Shown here: in pieces, positions 13,501 through 25,073 of the stretch
How positions within the stretch are numbered: position 1 is the stretch's first letter
Layout of the letters: each line of letters starts with the position of its first letter
Origin: Apostichopus japonicus
Taxonomy: Eukaryota; Echinodermata; Holothuroidea; Aspidochirotida; Stichopodidae
DNA length: 64,000 bases
NCBI RefSeq assembly: GCF_037975245.1
Contig: NC_092569.1
Location: 30,382,668-30,446,667, forward strand
Direction: 5' to 3'
Translations under genes and position numbers: made by a program
The notes under the pieces: model-generated
Database searches by the model: none
Told to the model about the DNA's origin: nothing
The model's input: the letters and a program-made list of their open reading frames with translations, nothing else

Positions 13501-13775
13501 AAAAATGTTCTTGAAGTAACTGCTTTCTGTTGAGAAGGAGAATATGATTATGAAAGGCATTCAGATATAAGAAACCTCTTCTTTTTACTTTATATTTATT
13601 TACTTTTTAAGACAGCTGGTTTCATTTTATATCTAGCCATGATATATCTTCCACCAGGTTCTCCTTTGTTAGCAAAGTGTAAAGATCTGAAAGATATCTG
13701 TGACATTTGCTGCTCATGGAAGTAACTGACTATCATCCGCAAAGCTATATTGAAAATTATTATTATGATTATTAT

Positions 13776-13810
<35 letters not shown>

Positions 13811-16800
13811 TATTAAAATCAACATTAAACAATGATTCAGTGTTTCAAGTCAAAACGTGCTGCACAATTGTGCATGAGGATGAATATGCATATAAGGCAG
13901 TAATACTTTGTTTCTTACAATAGATATTTCGATTTTTCTTAAGGCAATCTAAAGTTTTAAATTTCATCACTCCTGTATGGATCCAAAACACGAATAGACT
14001 CCTCAAAAAGAAGGATATCCAATCAATTTAGTGTATTAATTTCGCTAGCATTGAAATATACACGATCTTTTAGGCGCTATACACAATTAGTTCTGAATCA
14101 CAGAGATCAATACGTCATAGTATTTTTATTAATATTTTGAACAAATACTATATGGGATGAAGATGTCTAGTCATGAATGTTTGCATTGTGTTTAGTACAT
14201 TTTTTTGGTTGGTTGTGACAAGCAGATTTGTTTGGTAAGAGTCATGCCTTTTATAATTTATTGTAATAATATGATTACTTTAAGCAAACTAACGTACATG
14301 TTGGCAATTTACGTTTAACGTTTACGTTTATGAAATTCCAAAGATATGTGGCTGTCACCTAGCAAGACATGCATATATCTTCTTTTGGATCCAGCTCAGA
14401 GATGAACCTTTAAAATCAATGCATATTTTCAACAATTCTCAAAATCTATGATGACAGCTTAAGACGATTATAATTTTTCAAACAGAATTTTATCATTTTT
14501 AAGACTACCATACATTTTGAAAGGTGAACTGTATAGTGATTATATTGTGGTGGTATGTGGTATCAGTTGTGTGCACAACACCGTGACATCGGTTTCAATT
14601 AAATCCTGACTTAAATTAAAGGTCCGAAATTCTCTGTTATCAATTGTCTTTCAATTATATGGTCATTGTACAAAGCGTTTGCCAACGTAAATTAATCGTA
14701 CACGTATTACTGCTATTTAATGTACTGCTTGATCTTTTGCTATAAAGTTCTGACAATTTTAATATATTCCTCATACTTATCATGCACTTATATATATTGC
14801 TATAATTTAGTGTACACTATTCCATTCATTGCTGTGAAGTTCTGTGACAAGTAGGACATACTCCTAATGCATTTCATGCATTATAAGCACTGTTTTTGTC
14901 AAGTGATGTTGTAATTTATAACATATAAAAACTGGACATATAACCAATACGTTTTTCTCTTTAACTATTATTTTTTGTTTCAATTCTATAGCTGTTGTAG
15001 CTTGTAACGTAACCTAAACTTACACATATGTAATACAATTATTGAAGTTTAAAACTTGGTTCATCTGTATACAATTCTGTGACAAATTGCACATATCTCT
15101 GATGCTCAACTTGTATTAATTTTGCTTGTATGATTAAATACCAGCCTGTGGTAGCTTTAGTGTCAAACATATCCTAAAAACAAAACAAATATTTAAACTT
15201 AAAAATGGAAAAGATTGGAGTTAGCTCTATTTTTTGAGATCCTATTGCATATTTTATTTAATCCCTGAAGTATTGCAAATTCATTTCTAAGTTGTGTTAA
15301 ATTCAGTAAAGAAAGACATCTGTGGCACAAGACCAGTACAAGCAGACTAAAGGCTTTTATAGCCTGTAATATATTTATTTCTTAAACTTTTAACAGGAGA
15401 AAGAGTCTCCAACTTCACGGACCTTCCTAACGATGGATCCAGCTCTTGCACAGTAAAGACGGACGGAGGAATGGAAATTGAAACAGACCTTGTCATCATG
15501 GCAACGGGTCTGCAAGTAAACGCAGCGGCATATGAGGCATATTTCTGTTAGTGTTTGTCTTTTTTCTTCAATTTATATGATTGAAAGACAATTAGTTTTT
15601 TCATTTCTTAAAAACACTCATCAGGCACTGAATGAAACTGTTTACGTTGGTATTTTATAAGTTTTTATTGTTTACCTAACTTATAAAAATTTGATTTAAT
15701 GGATCAATGTTTACATGGAGAAAGTTTATGTATATAATTCAGCAGAAAAGTTATGTTTGTAAAAACCTTGTATAACTTTTAATTGGGAATTGAACCCTCT
15801 GGCTGGTATCATTTAATTCAACCAATTTAAGAGAAACTTTATAGTCTAAAAGCAACAAAGATGTATTAAAAGCCCAAGCATACTGCAAGTGATTTGGTTT
15901 TGTCACTTTCCAAATATATTCCAGTAGTACTATGGGATATGTTTTTAACAGGTTAGCATCATCCCTCTCTAAAGATTTCAGGCATTATGGACAACTTACT
16001 GAGTTTCTGAATGAACCATTACATATTTTGGAATGAATGTTTAATCTAGGACCCAACTGTTGAGAACTGGCAATACACACTATGTATTCTAAAATTAACA
16101 GTACTTAAATTGTCTATCCCACCACACACTTAGGCAGTGGGAAAGGGGGGGTGGTAATATTTTATAATTGTGATGGTGAAGGGGATATATAAAACTTCAT
16201 TTCACAGTTTCATATAGTCTTGATTGTGGAGTGTAGAGTTACAGCAGATACTAACCATGTCTTGTTTTACCTCTGCACTATTCAAAATACTGCTTTATTG
16301 AATTTTACTGTGTTTATTGTTTACTTTTTGTTCATTTTTTTTATTGACTTTGATCGGTTTTTGAAGTGACGATATCTATTTTGAGTTTCTTTCTCATTCT
16401 TAGGTTTCTTCATCCTTTCATGCTGACATTGTGTGCGTGTGTGTTTTTCAGTGCATTTTGTCGTTTCATACTCCTTGATGTTTTCATTGAATTGTTTGTT
16501 CATGTTAATTGGTTCCTTTTGCTAATGACTTCTATTTTTATATAGAGGAAATAAACAAATATTAACTGTGAAAGAACACATTGTCATATCTTGTTAAACT
16601 TTATCGTGATCACGATTTTACCCTTCAATTACTGATACTGTTTTGTTTTGACCTTTTTTTTCATTTATAGCTGATGCTATGGATGAGAGTAACTGCCTCA
16701 AAGTTAACCATTTCCTTCAGGTAGACGGATACACCGATGTCTTTGCTTTAGGTGATTGTAACAATGCAGACCAGGTTAAAATGGCATTCAAAGCTGAACT

Positions 16801-17962
16801 TCAAATGAGAATTATCGCTAAAAATATGGAAGCTCTGCTTAGGGGTGGTGCAATGTCACCTTACAAGGAAAGTGAGTAATACTGTATGTATCGATCTTAT
16901 TAGTAAGATATTCAATTAGTGAACTTTTTGTTTTACTCACAGCGTCTAAAACATTATATCGATGAATATCTTAATAATACTTTTAATAACAAAGCAACAC
17001 AAGAAGGCAGTTAACTGTTGGGTACTGGTGGCTTAAATTTTGTCATACAAAGGAAGTCAGTAGGTCTCAAGTACAGATTTAAATGTTTCTGGGTGTTGCA
17101 TTAGTTCCATCAGTAAATTTCATTTTGAAATTTCTTCCTGTCTAAAGTATCGGGTGTGTAAGTTTTACTAACTTAATGATCGGCATTTGAATCTGAGGAA
17201 ACTAATGGGTTTTCTTTGGGTCGTGCAGGTGTTCAAGAGGATATAAATTATGATTGTGGTTTAATTAAATGGAAGGTAGATCTAATAATGATATATAACG
17301 AGAGAATAACATGTTATCAAACTGCGTATCTACTGCAAAAAAAAAGCCTGTATAGGTAAATATGTAAAAGTTAGAGGACCCCAGTGACCTTTCGATCCTA
17401 GCAGGATCTTCTTTGGAGGTGAACTGAAATGACGGCAAACTAAGAACATATTAAGATTTAGAGATGGACAGACATGAGTTAAATTGGAAAAACGATCAGC
17501 TGATGGAGCAATAAGAGCCACAAGAAAAGAGAGGTAAGATGAATGACAAGAGCGGTCAGAGGACTAAGGGCTGTGGAAATAAACTGTTGATTTATTGCTA
17601 TATTGAGATCCCCATCTACTAAGGGCTGGATAATTTATTAAGAATAGCACAGAGCTGATTTTTGTTTAATTTCACTTACACGTATCAGTAATATTGACAA
17701 GAAGGACCTTGCTTTGTCTGTATTCATATTGAAAGTAATAACATGACCAAAGCAGCCATCATGCAGGTACCCACTGGAAAGGTGACTATTTACTGATTTT
17801 CTGTCTTCCTTTGCAGAGAATTTCATAATGCTTACATTAGGAAGGTATGGGGGAATGACCCAATATGGATCATTTGTTGCTGGGTCATTTGTGACCAGAA
17901 TAAAAGCCAAGGATGTCTTTCTTGGGAGAACACGAAAGCTTTTCCTCAGTGGGCGTTTGTAG
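10354..17962 (+). CDS. AIFM2: AIFM2 / FSP1-like NAD(P)H:quinone oxidoreductase, six exons
   Basis: Coding exons are 10354-10525, 11811-12049, 12913-13114, 15397-15546, 16671-16871 and 17817-17962. They sum to 1110 nt, 369 residues plus stop, close to the 373 of human FSP1, and every junction is GT-AG with matching phase. The family is a flavoprotein that uses NAD(P)H to reduce ubiquinone and vitamin K at membranes and so suppresses ferroptosis (family knowledge). Visible here: Gly2 after Met, a likely N-myristoylation site as in FSP1; a first dinucleotide fold GGGYGG (17-22); ATGS (106-109); a second fold GGGAVG (148-153) followed by VEMAAE; ATG (240-242); and the FAD-binding ALGDC (280-284). 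The start sits in accATGG, a strong context. The gene looks intact. Alternative: another AIF-family member, but AIFM1 and AIFM3 are much longer and have other N-termini. Confidence 0.93.
11811..12049 (+). CDS. AIFM2: AIFM2-like exon 2
   Basis: Residues 58-137, after the acceptor tcactgtcag and before cag|gtaatt. It contains the IIATGSRGPFPGK motif. The open frame extends upstream of the acceptor to 11726, but that part is intron. Confidence 0.92.
12150..12305. repeat. Imperfect tandem duplication in AIFM2 intron 2
   Basis: The segment ttaaatatgagtataatcat followed by atcaatagcagtactatgaaaccag occurs at about 12169-12213 and again at about 12263-12303, with related aatatgagcataatcttaaa units between. 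Confidence 0.7.
12913..13114 (+). CDS. AIFM2: AIFM2-like exon 3
   Basis: Residues 138-204, acceptor ttactaccatag, donor ctgg|gtgagg, phase 0 to 1. It holds the second dinucleotide-binding fold, ITIIGGGAVGVEMAAE, with the conserved Glu after GV, and EYPQKEVTVI. Confidence 0.92.
13757..13808. repeat. (TTA)n and (TA)n microsatellite in AIFM2 intron 3
   Basis: A short ATT/ATG run passes into (TA)n of about 30 bases. Antisense Ile/Tyr frames here are artefacts. Confidence 0.9.
15397..15546 (+). CDS. AIFM2: AIFM2-like exon 4
   Basis: Residues 205-254, acceptor cttttaacag. It encodes ERVSNFTDLP and LVIMATGLQVN, both close to FSP1. The donor is taken as ttct|gttagt because only this joins in phase to exon 5 and keeps the family length; it is a weaker donor than the others. 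Confidence 0.85.
16671..16871 (+). CDS. AIFM2: AIFM2-like exon 5
   Basis: Residues 255-321, acceptor tcatttatag, donor gaaa|gtgagt. It contains NHFLQVDGYTDVFALGDC, the FAD-binding GD motif near the C-terminus, and the helix KMAFKAELQMRIIAKN. Confidence 0.92.
17380..17430 (-). repeat. Hairpin-bearing retroelement scrap in AIFM2 intron 5
   Basis: On the minus strand the sequence reads aagaagatcctgctaggatc then gaaaggtc. GATCC-tgcta-GGATC (17394-17408) forms a perfect five-base-pair hairpin followed by GAAA. The same words occur at 39911-39932 on the plus strand. Hairpins of this layout are common in Penelope-like elements and resemble stem II of a hammerhead ribozyme, but the CTGANGA core is degraded here. 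Confidence 0.35.
17817..17962 (+). CDS. AIFM2: AIFM2-like exon 6 (C-terminus)
   Basis: Residues 322-369 plus TAG, acceptor ctttgcag. It encodes LTLGRYGGMTQYGSFVAG and DVFLGRTRK, aligning with the last FSP1 segment (LLSMGRNDGVGQISGFYVG, DLFVSTSWK). It is too short to stand out as an open frame and was placed by family similarity and phase. Confidence 0.88.
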
Positions 17963-18273
17963 GCCTCTTTTCTTTTCTATTTTTTACAACTAATCTCATG
18001 GTGCATGCCATATTTATATGAATTGTTTAAAATTATGTATTATTTCTATAATTGATCATAGTGTGGTCTGATTCTTCGATGCTAAATCTTATCTAATCAT
18101 GGACAATATTGTACATATTGTTGTGAAACTCTGTCAGCCAGTTTATTTTACACTTGGAAAATTACTCGTTTGTTTCTCACTTTCTGGTTTGGGGCAAAAT
18201 ATTGCATACAAACAACATTGTTGTTTAGCATTGTCTTGTTTTGCATTGTATCAAAACTTGCCCCCCCCCCACA

Positions 18274-18279
18274 AATAAA
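18274..18279 (+). promoter_or_regulatory. Candidate AIFM2 polyadenylation signal AATAAA
   Basis: AATAAA lies 312 bases after the stop codon, just after a run of C. It is the first well-placed hexamer in the 3' flank, but AT-rich DNA gives many chance matches. Confidence 0.35.
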
Positions 18280-19500
18280 AAAGGCAGATAAAATGGTAGA
18301 CGACAGAGATTAATACCATTGCTGTTGGTTGTATTCATAATTATCTGTACCGTATAGTGTAAAAGCAGTCCGAATGATTTAATAGGTTAACACCATAAAT
18401 AAATACTGCTCTCTGCTTGTAGATAGGTATCAGTTAATTGCATGTTGTTACTATAAGTACTTCAAACTGATATTCCACTTCCAACCCCAATCGAACAATG
18501 GAGTTAGTTCACATCCCTACAAATGTCATTTTTTTGGGGAGACATCAAACAATACTTTACAAATAAAGGACTTTTTAAGGATTTGTTTTAGCATAATCCA
18601 ACTTAAAGCAACATTAATTTTTGTTTTAATGACGTTGTATACTTACGTCAAATACACTTGAATATAAATATACATATATCTCTTAGATATTATTTTTTCA
18701 TGATATAGCTACATTTCATGCATGACAAAGCACTGTGTTAGAATCATTGTTTATTTCCAGAACGAAAATATGTGTTTTGTGCAAAACGGTTGCAGTATTT
18801 TCCTTTTACCGCTCACTTGTAAAACAAATATAGTAGCATATTGCATTACTGTGCAATTTTATTTGATCACAGGCATGTCGTCTTGAGGGTTTGTTAATTT
18901 CTCTGGCAAAACAATCTATTATTGGGGATATTTGATTCACATGGTAATTCTGTAATAATATTAACCGTTCAATAGAGTGTTTTAGGTGTGTGCAGCAGCA
19001 TTCGTGCTACATGGTGTAATACGGTGACCTACTTTATATATGCGCTTCTACATACCATACTCAGTGCTCCCTCTGCGCACTGATACACTGTAATATGATA
19101 CTTACCTGTTATTCATATATGTGGCCTCTGTTACTCTTCTTCTTATCGCCTTGCCATCCTCGAGAGTACATCATTAATAAAGATATCATAACCGTTATAT
19201 CATATCAGAAATATTTGTATCTTATTTGGATTCTCGGCTACTTCAGGTCGATCGATAGGATTACATGGTGGGAGAGTGTAAAAGAGCTTCGTTCATCACA
19301 ATTACGGTCGCTAAAATTAACATAACTTTACACTGACTCCCAACGGCAACGCGAGAACAGCAGTAACGGCACCCCTAATTGCGATAAGTTGACACTACAT
19401 AGTACATTTCGTACACCATCGGATGCCAAAACGAAAAAAAACAAATGATCGCACGGACTTTCGGATATTGTTCCAACGCAAAGGAAGCCATAGTATAGAG
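18280..19500. other. AIFM2 3' flank, no gene seen
   Basis: AT-rich DNA without a recognisable coding segment. One short plus-strand frame (19095-19325) has no family motif. Confidence 0.4.
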
Positions 19501-19510
19501 CCCTTATACC

Positions 19511-19562
<52 letters not shown>
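19511..19562. repeat. (TA)n microsatellite
   Basis: About 50 bases of alternating T and A. It adds a Tyr/Ile tail to a minus-strand frame at 19504-20064. Confidence 0.9.
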
Positions 19563-19565
<3 letters not shown>

Positions 19566-20129
19566 CAAAAGAGGACTGAACAGTCTTCTGCTTCACTTTA
19601 CTGACACTGAAACTGAAATCGGAATAAATTTTTAATTGGCAATTTTCATTGAGAAAGTGCTTGCCTCTACCGTTGGTGAGCACTTCTGTTACTAGCCGAG
19701 GCCATTGACTCCTTGTAGCTCTAACGCTACGTGGAGAAACAACAATCTGATGCGCGAACATATTTTTGTCATGAGTTAAATACAAGGAAAACTCCATAGC
19801 ATACGGAAAGAAAAACTTTCTTACCGAGTCATAGAGACTGTCAGTGTTCGTGACGTAACGGGACAGTACCTTTTGGAGTAAATACACAGGTCGTAGAGCA
19901 ACTACAACGAGGATAAACCAGCGAGTGGTTAAAAAAAGACATATCCTAAAGTAATTAAATATCGAGAAACTGGCTAAAGCCCTAGTATTTTCATGGACGA
20001 TAAGCCATATATTTTGTGTTGTCGACAGGGAAACGATGATATACCAACTGACGTCAACAAACAAGTCATACTAGGCTTAAAAAAAAAAAAAAACCGTTCT
20101 AGATATTTCTTACTCTCACGAGGCGAGTT

Positions 20130-20250
20130 GAGAGCACAAAATTACATATATCAGGTATAGGAATTCAATTCCTCTGGAAATGTCAACGCACTCTCGTAGC
20201 AAGTTTTAAAAAAAAGATATCAGATATAGGAATTCAATTCCTGTTTAATA
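20130..20250. repeat. Two copies of a 25-base motif with an internal palindrome
   Basis: atatcaggtataggaattca and atatcagatataggaattca, each continuing attcct, occur at about 20148 and 20218. The shared core aggaattcaattcct is itself nearly palindromic. Role unknown. Confidence 0.6.
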
Positions 20251-20989
20251 TAATGTATTCTAAAGACCTAGTGGAATAGAGGGAGCGAATTCCCCAAAAG
20301 TTGTTTACGTATTTCTTGTTTTTTCATAGCGAGATTACGGCACAAAAATACACGTTAGAGAGAGAGAAAAGAATTCAATTTCAACGGAAAGTATTTCATA
20401 TCCCTACCGGGGGATCCAATGGAAAGGGGGAGGTGGAGTTGAAGCGACTGTAAAGCACAGAAATTGGTTTTCAGTTTTAACGGAATCATTCGGTGGAGGT
20501 CCGGGTGCAAAGCTTTAACACTTTGTTAGCCAAATAGGGGCAATGTTCTACGTTAGGAAGAATTCCCGAGACATTATTTTATTTTGCTTTGTTTTGTGTT
20601 TAATTACATTCATGGGTGTAATACCACACTAACTTTAGCTTCAGTTGAGACTGACTTTGATATTACGCTGTGGGAAAGGAGTGACATCCTACACCCGACT
20701 ACCCTTATATCCGCCACTCCCATAGGCTAAATCTAAGCGCGGGGATGTGCTAGTATGCAATATACGGTGTTTCTGTCATTGTTTTATGTTGAACGAGGTA
20801 TACTATTTTCGGAAAGAATGTTGTCACTGCGAGCATTGATTCGAACATTTGAAATTATTTCATCGTGTTAATGCCGCTAACATTGACACCCAGATGAGTG
20901 CATTACAGACAAAGCAATTAGCTTTACCGTCCATCCACCTGATTTCGAGGAATTGTCACCGTGTAGTTCAAACGGAAATTCATTTATTG

Positions 20990-22850
20990 TGAAGACGCCT
21001 GACGAACACACCCCATGTATACCTCATGGTAATCACGTATTTTTTTCAGGGAGATGAAGTATTCAACGACTATGGACATACACCAATTAGCAATAAACAT
21101 GCTTGAATTTGAAAGCTTGAATCAATTGAAAAATTGAAACCTTTTTGGATGAGATACGAGGAAACTCATACGAAATCTTTACGTTGATGTATATTAATAT
21201 AAAAGTGAAACCCTTGTTTTTGTAAGGCTTATCAAATCTTGCTGGGGCTTGCTCCGTTCATCATGTTATGCAAAAAAACAATACAGTACACCTTTCCTCA
21301 CCTAGATAATAAGTGTATATAAAGCACCGTATTTAGCATAGACATGAAGGGTATATCTAGCATCTATGCATTGCACATTGGGCTTTACAATATATGAACG
21401 AAAATATAAACCTCTTACTTTCTTACAATTGTTTTTATCAAATGCTGTGTAAGCTAGCCTATAATGCAAACTATCATGGCTGCCAATCGCACAGTCTACA
21501 TATACGTCGAACTATTATTGTTCTGTTTAACTCAATGATTTCAAAGGATTGTCTTCTACAAGAATTTTTTTCTATTAATTCTTGTACGGATGATATGTTT
21601 GTATAATGGTGGTTTTTCTCAAACAAGTTTTACAATTTGCCAATAGCTTATAATATTCTGGTACAGGCGATTACTGATGTCAAATGCCAATGAACTGACC
21701 AGGAAATTGTATCTTGCCGTATCATATAATTTATATATAATTTTGTATCTTAATATAATATGGGGAATTTGGATTGTTCAATGACAGGGAGGTTGTTTTT
21801 CGTCTTGAATATTTCCACTAGGTTTCAAACATGGAACTTCGTTTAAGCTGCTTATCTGACAAACCATGACAACTGAACAGGTTTCTCCAAGCTAATTTTA
21901 CCGAACATGTTTCATTAATTAGAAATGAATGATCGAAAGTATATAAATAATACCCGCTGAAGACTATGAACACGCATAATACAACACTTGCTATCACATA
22001 GCTTCGATCATATTCACAATGTCCCTTTAACTACTCCCAATAACCTACCTTTATCAGAAGTGGGTCTGTGACTAGGCTACTAATTTACACTAAGACCTAG
22101 GCTTCTACCTATAGTACTAGCACGATAACTTACTTTAACATTACCCTAAGTTCTAACTGACGTTTGATAAAAAGCGGTTCGAAGGAACGATGATTTGCCA
22201 TCTTTATGTATATTCAATTCGGCAATAATCTCGCTTCTGAAGTCCTGTGATAAGAGCGGAAGAATTAAGTCGAGGAGGAAACAACAGCCTACAGCAATCT
22301 AATAGGATGAGAGTTAATTTTAGCTATATATATATATAGTACATATACCTAATCAGTAGTTTGTTTTTACATGATATATGGCTATTTTGTTATGAAAGTT
22401 TCAAAGGATGAAGAATTAGCTTTCTTTAATGAACCTTCAGCTATAATGGACACAAGAATGTAATTTATTATCTCTACGAAGAACATTTATGCATTCTTAA
22501 CATGTAGTGACCCCTCTTCTTCGCCGCTGGATTAAATATTGTGTTATAGTTGAGATTGTTGTATACATAATGTATCTATGATTGAAACTTTACACTTGCA
22601 TTGTTGGTGAGCTTACACAAATCTGTAGTTTTAAAAACTCTTTCAGAAATCCGTAGTTTGAATACACGAAGGTGCGCTGATGACGAAGGGTATTTGAGTT
22701 TAGCACTTTTAGTTCTTTGTACCAATAATTATTCAATTGCTATTATTTCACAGTCAGTTGAAAAGACTTTTTTATTATTATTATCCAAACCTCGTATCTC
22801 TTTCCATTTCTTATGATTCGACAGTCTTCACCCACCCCTTCTACCAAATT
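20990..22850. repeat. Dispersed repeat A, copy 2
   Basis: This is the second copy of the repeat at 1-1690. It has its own insertions and deletions, including a stretch around 21760-22400 with little counterpart, so the copies are old. No open frame is conserved between the two copies, which argues against a shared coding gene. Confidence 0.7.
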
Positions 22851-22859
22851 TATCATCGG

Positions 22860-24000
22860 TAAGATATTAACACCTGTAGCATTTGAAAATGATGCAGCAC
22901 ATGTGTCTTCATGGTCAATCGGTTGATCCGACCTTGTGTTTTGAGTTGTGTATTACACAATAAACAGAGCGTTACTTATCACATTCCAAAGGTTCCGGTT
23001 ATAGCTTAGTGTATCCTTTTATTTTTTATATAGCACTGTACTGTATCCATTTCACAACGAGCAGGAAGTTTCCCAATTATTGTGCTGACATTTTCAAACC
23101 GACAGCAATGACCTCTTAAATATAGTCAATAATCTTCAAACAATGATTTAAGTAACTGTTTTTCAAAGCTAATCGATCTGGGCAATAACATCAAGTAAAA
23201 TTTAACAAATCCTAAGACAAGGCTTAGTATTAGCCAATTTGGAGTATTACAGACTTTGTAGATCTTTCTAATCTTCCAACCGTTGATCTTTGATGTTTTT
23301 GTTATGTTTTCTATTATTTGTATTCATTTTATGACATGCTTCAAAATTATAAATTGCTTGAAAGTTATAAAATAATTATATGAAACTGAATCCAAAGAAA
23401 GAGTAAAGTTCAATGTTTAAATAAACCAGAAATTCTATAAAAAAAAGCTTATTGCTTGATTTTTTTTCAGTCGTCTCATTTGATAGCAACGTAAAGTATG
23501 TATTTAAATGTTTTTCGTTTCTCCAGTGTCCATCTCATTTGGCCCGCAATTTGCCCTCTATATGATCTATGCAAAGAGTTGCAACCTCTCCGCTCACATT
23601 TTTCCTTACTTTACGTTTACAAAGCATAGAAAAATTTGTTATTGAAGGAAAAATACTGGTTTAAATTTCAATTTAGTAAAGCTCCAGCACACACTACCTC
23701 CACCTTCATTGCGAGGATCTAAAATTTACGGCTATCGAGGAGCTTTTATAGGGTGCTCACATGTCCCAGCTGGTACCTACCCCGAGGTTGCAGTTGCTGA
23801 AGAATATTATTTACTACACGAAATTTACTGTAGTATGACTAATTATTAACTTTGTCATGATTTAAATGCTGCTTTTATTCTTGACAGCTAATGCAACACC
23901 TAATTGAGTCACTGTGAGGATATCGACTTGGTAATATGGATGAAGCATCTTACAGTGGTTCCTGTAGGTTATATTCTTTTTTTATAAAACAGGACTCTGC
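22860..24000. other. Unassigned AT-rich DNA
   Basis: No gene, RNA or defined repeat recognised between repeat A copy 2 and the duplicated 3' flank of the fibrinogen-type terminal exon. Confidence 0.4.
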
Positions 24001-24181
24001 CAGTAGAACTGAGCTCCAGACTGACTAACCAAACAACACAGAACGGTACATGTGGTTGTATAAGATGTCTCTTCTAGTTTTGACGATGTCATAAAATGGC
24101 ACTTGCTTTCTATTCAATATAGTGAAACACTTGGCATAAAATATTACTAGTCAGCACACTAACATCATGTTTGAATATAAT

Positions 24182-24187
24182 TTTATT
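24182..24187 (-). promoter_or_regulatory. Candidate polyadenylation signal for the duplicated terminal exon
   Basis: AATAAA on the minus strand, 333 bases past the stop. The equivalent site of exon 9 is at nearly the same distance (341 bases), in the duplicated flank. Confidence 0.4.
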
Positions 24188-24519
24188 TGAGTCATTTTGA
24201 ATTGTTCTCAGTGAATAAAGATGACATTTTATTACTTCGAATTCATTGCAATTATCAAAAACTGATAAAATATCATACTTCATCGAGTTCCTTGTTGAAC
24301 ATGGTTCACCTTCACTTTGGTACTTTTTATCTTATCATATTATTGCCCTGGAAGTCTAAACATGATCACGGCCATATCTAGTCCCTGTATAGGATAATGT
24401 ACTTTAGAAATAATGACTATACAAGGCTCATCGACTCATTGTTGTCTTTGTCTTCCACTTATAATGTTTTCTAATGTTTCCGATTCTTGTTACATTGAAG
24501 GCTTCAAAGTTAAATTTGT

Positions 24520-25073
24520 TTATTTAATTGGACGGATTTTCATTGTTGTTGCTGTGATACCGCATTCCGAACCGTGAAGATCCTTCCAAAAGATACCGCG
24601 ATTATCGTTGAAGTAGTAGTCACCATTGAGATTGGAGTAGCCGCAGGAATAGAAAGTTGTCTCATAGGTATGTGTTTTGTTTGCGCAGCATCTGTTATCA
24701 TTATCAGAACATCCATGACAGTCATCGCATATATAATGTGGACGGCTGGACGGACAGTTATTGTTAGAACAATAATAATAATAATTATAGTTAATTTTAT
24801 AATTATAATAAGAATAACCATAATAATAATAATAAGGATCTTGATAATAATCATATTCATCACAATAGCAGATACAGTCAGAATAATCGTAGTCGCCTGT
24901 ATCTACGAGGTCGCTGAATGAGTAGCAGTTGCTGGTAGAGCCCGTATTACTATCGTCTGGATACCACCAGCTACCTCGGTGTTTTTCTGCGCAATCGAAG
25001 GTACTCGATCCATCATTGTCTCTATCGTGTGTACTAAATCGATGTCCTGAATTTGCACCCATAGCATTGTTAC
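24520..25073 (-). CDS. Duplicated (possibly alternative) terminal exon of the fibrinogen-related gene
   Basis: On the minus strand the acceptor cttccag precedes an open 554-nt exon that ends in TAA. Its entry phase (1) and first residues match exon 9 at 33367, so it could replace that exon and give a 690-residue protein. It encodes RFSTHDRDNDG (calcium site), DCAEKHRGSWWYPDD, a 92-residue Tyr/Cys-rich insert, then FYSCGYSNLNGDYYF, GIFWKDLHG and TTMKIRP, which is the end of a fibrinogen C-terminal domain. No other fibrinogen-type exon is seen between 25.1 and 32.3 kb, so it is either an alternative last exon (inferred) or a non-functional duplicate. The open frame and conserved motifs favour function. 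Confidence 0.75.
24655..24930 (-). other. Tyr/Cys-rich insert coding segment, 92 residues (long form)
   Basis: Between STS and FYSCG the exon encodes 92 residues with 23 Tyr and 11 Cys by my count. The first part (YDYSDC) and last part (CDDCHGCSDNDNRCC, YETT) match the shorter form at 32997-33224. The centre differs, with a run of five Tyr and many Asn. On the plus strand the centre reads as an imperfect (AAT)n run. Confidence 0.8.

Noticed and set aside
19504-20064. 186-codon minus-strand frame with two hydrophobic stretches, the longest open frame in the window
   Set aside because: No recognisable membrane-protein family motif, no splice partners, and its end runs into a (TA)n repeat. It could be a chance frame; transcript data would be needed to revive it.
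24574-24921. Plus-strand 115-codon frame rich in Ile/Val
   Set aside because: It is the antisense shadow of the Tyr/Cys-rich minus-strand exon; its composition comes from the (AAT)n-like text.
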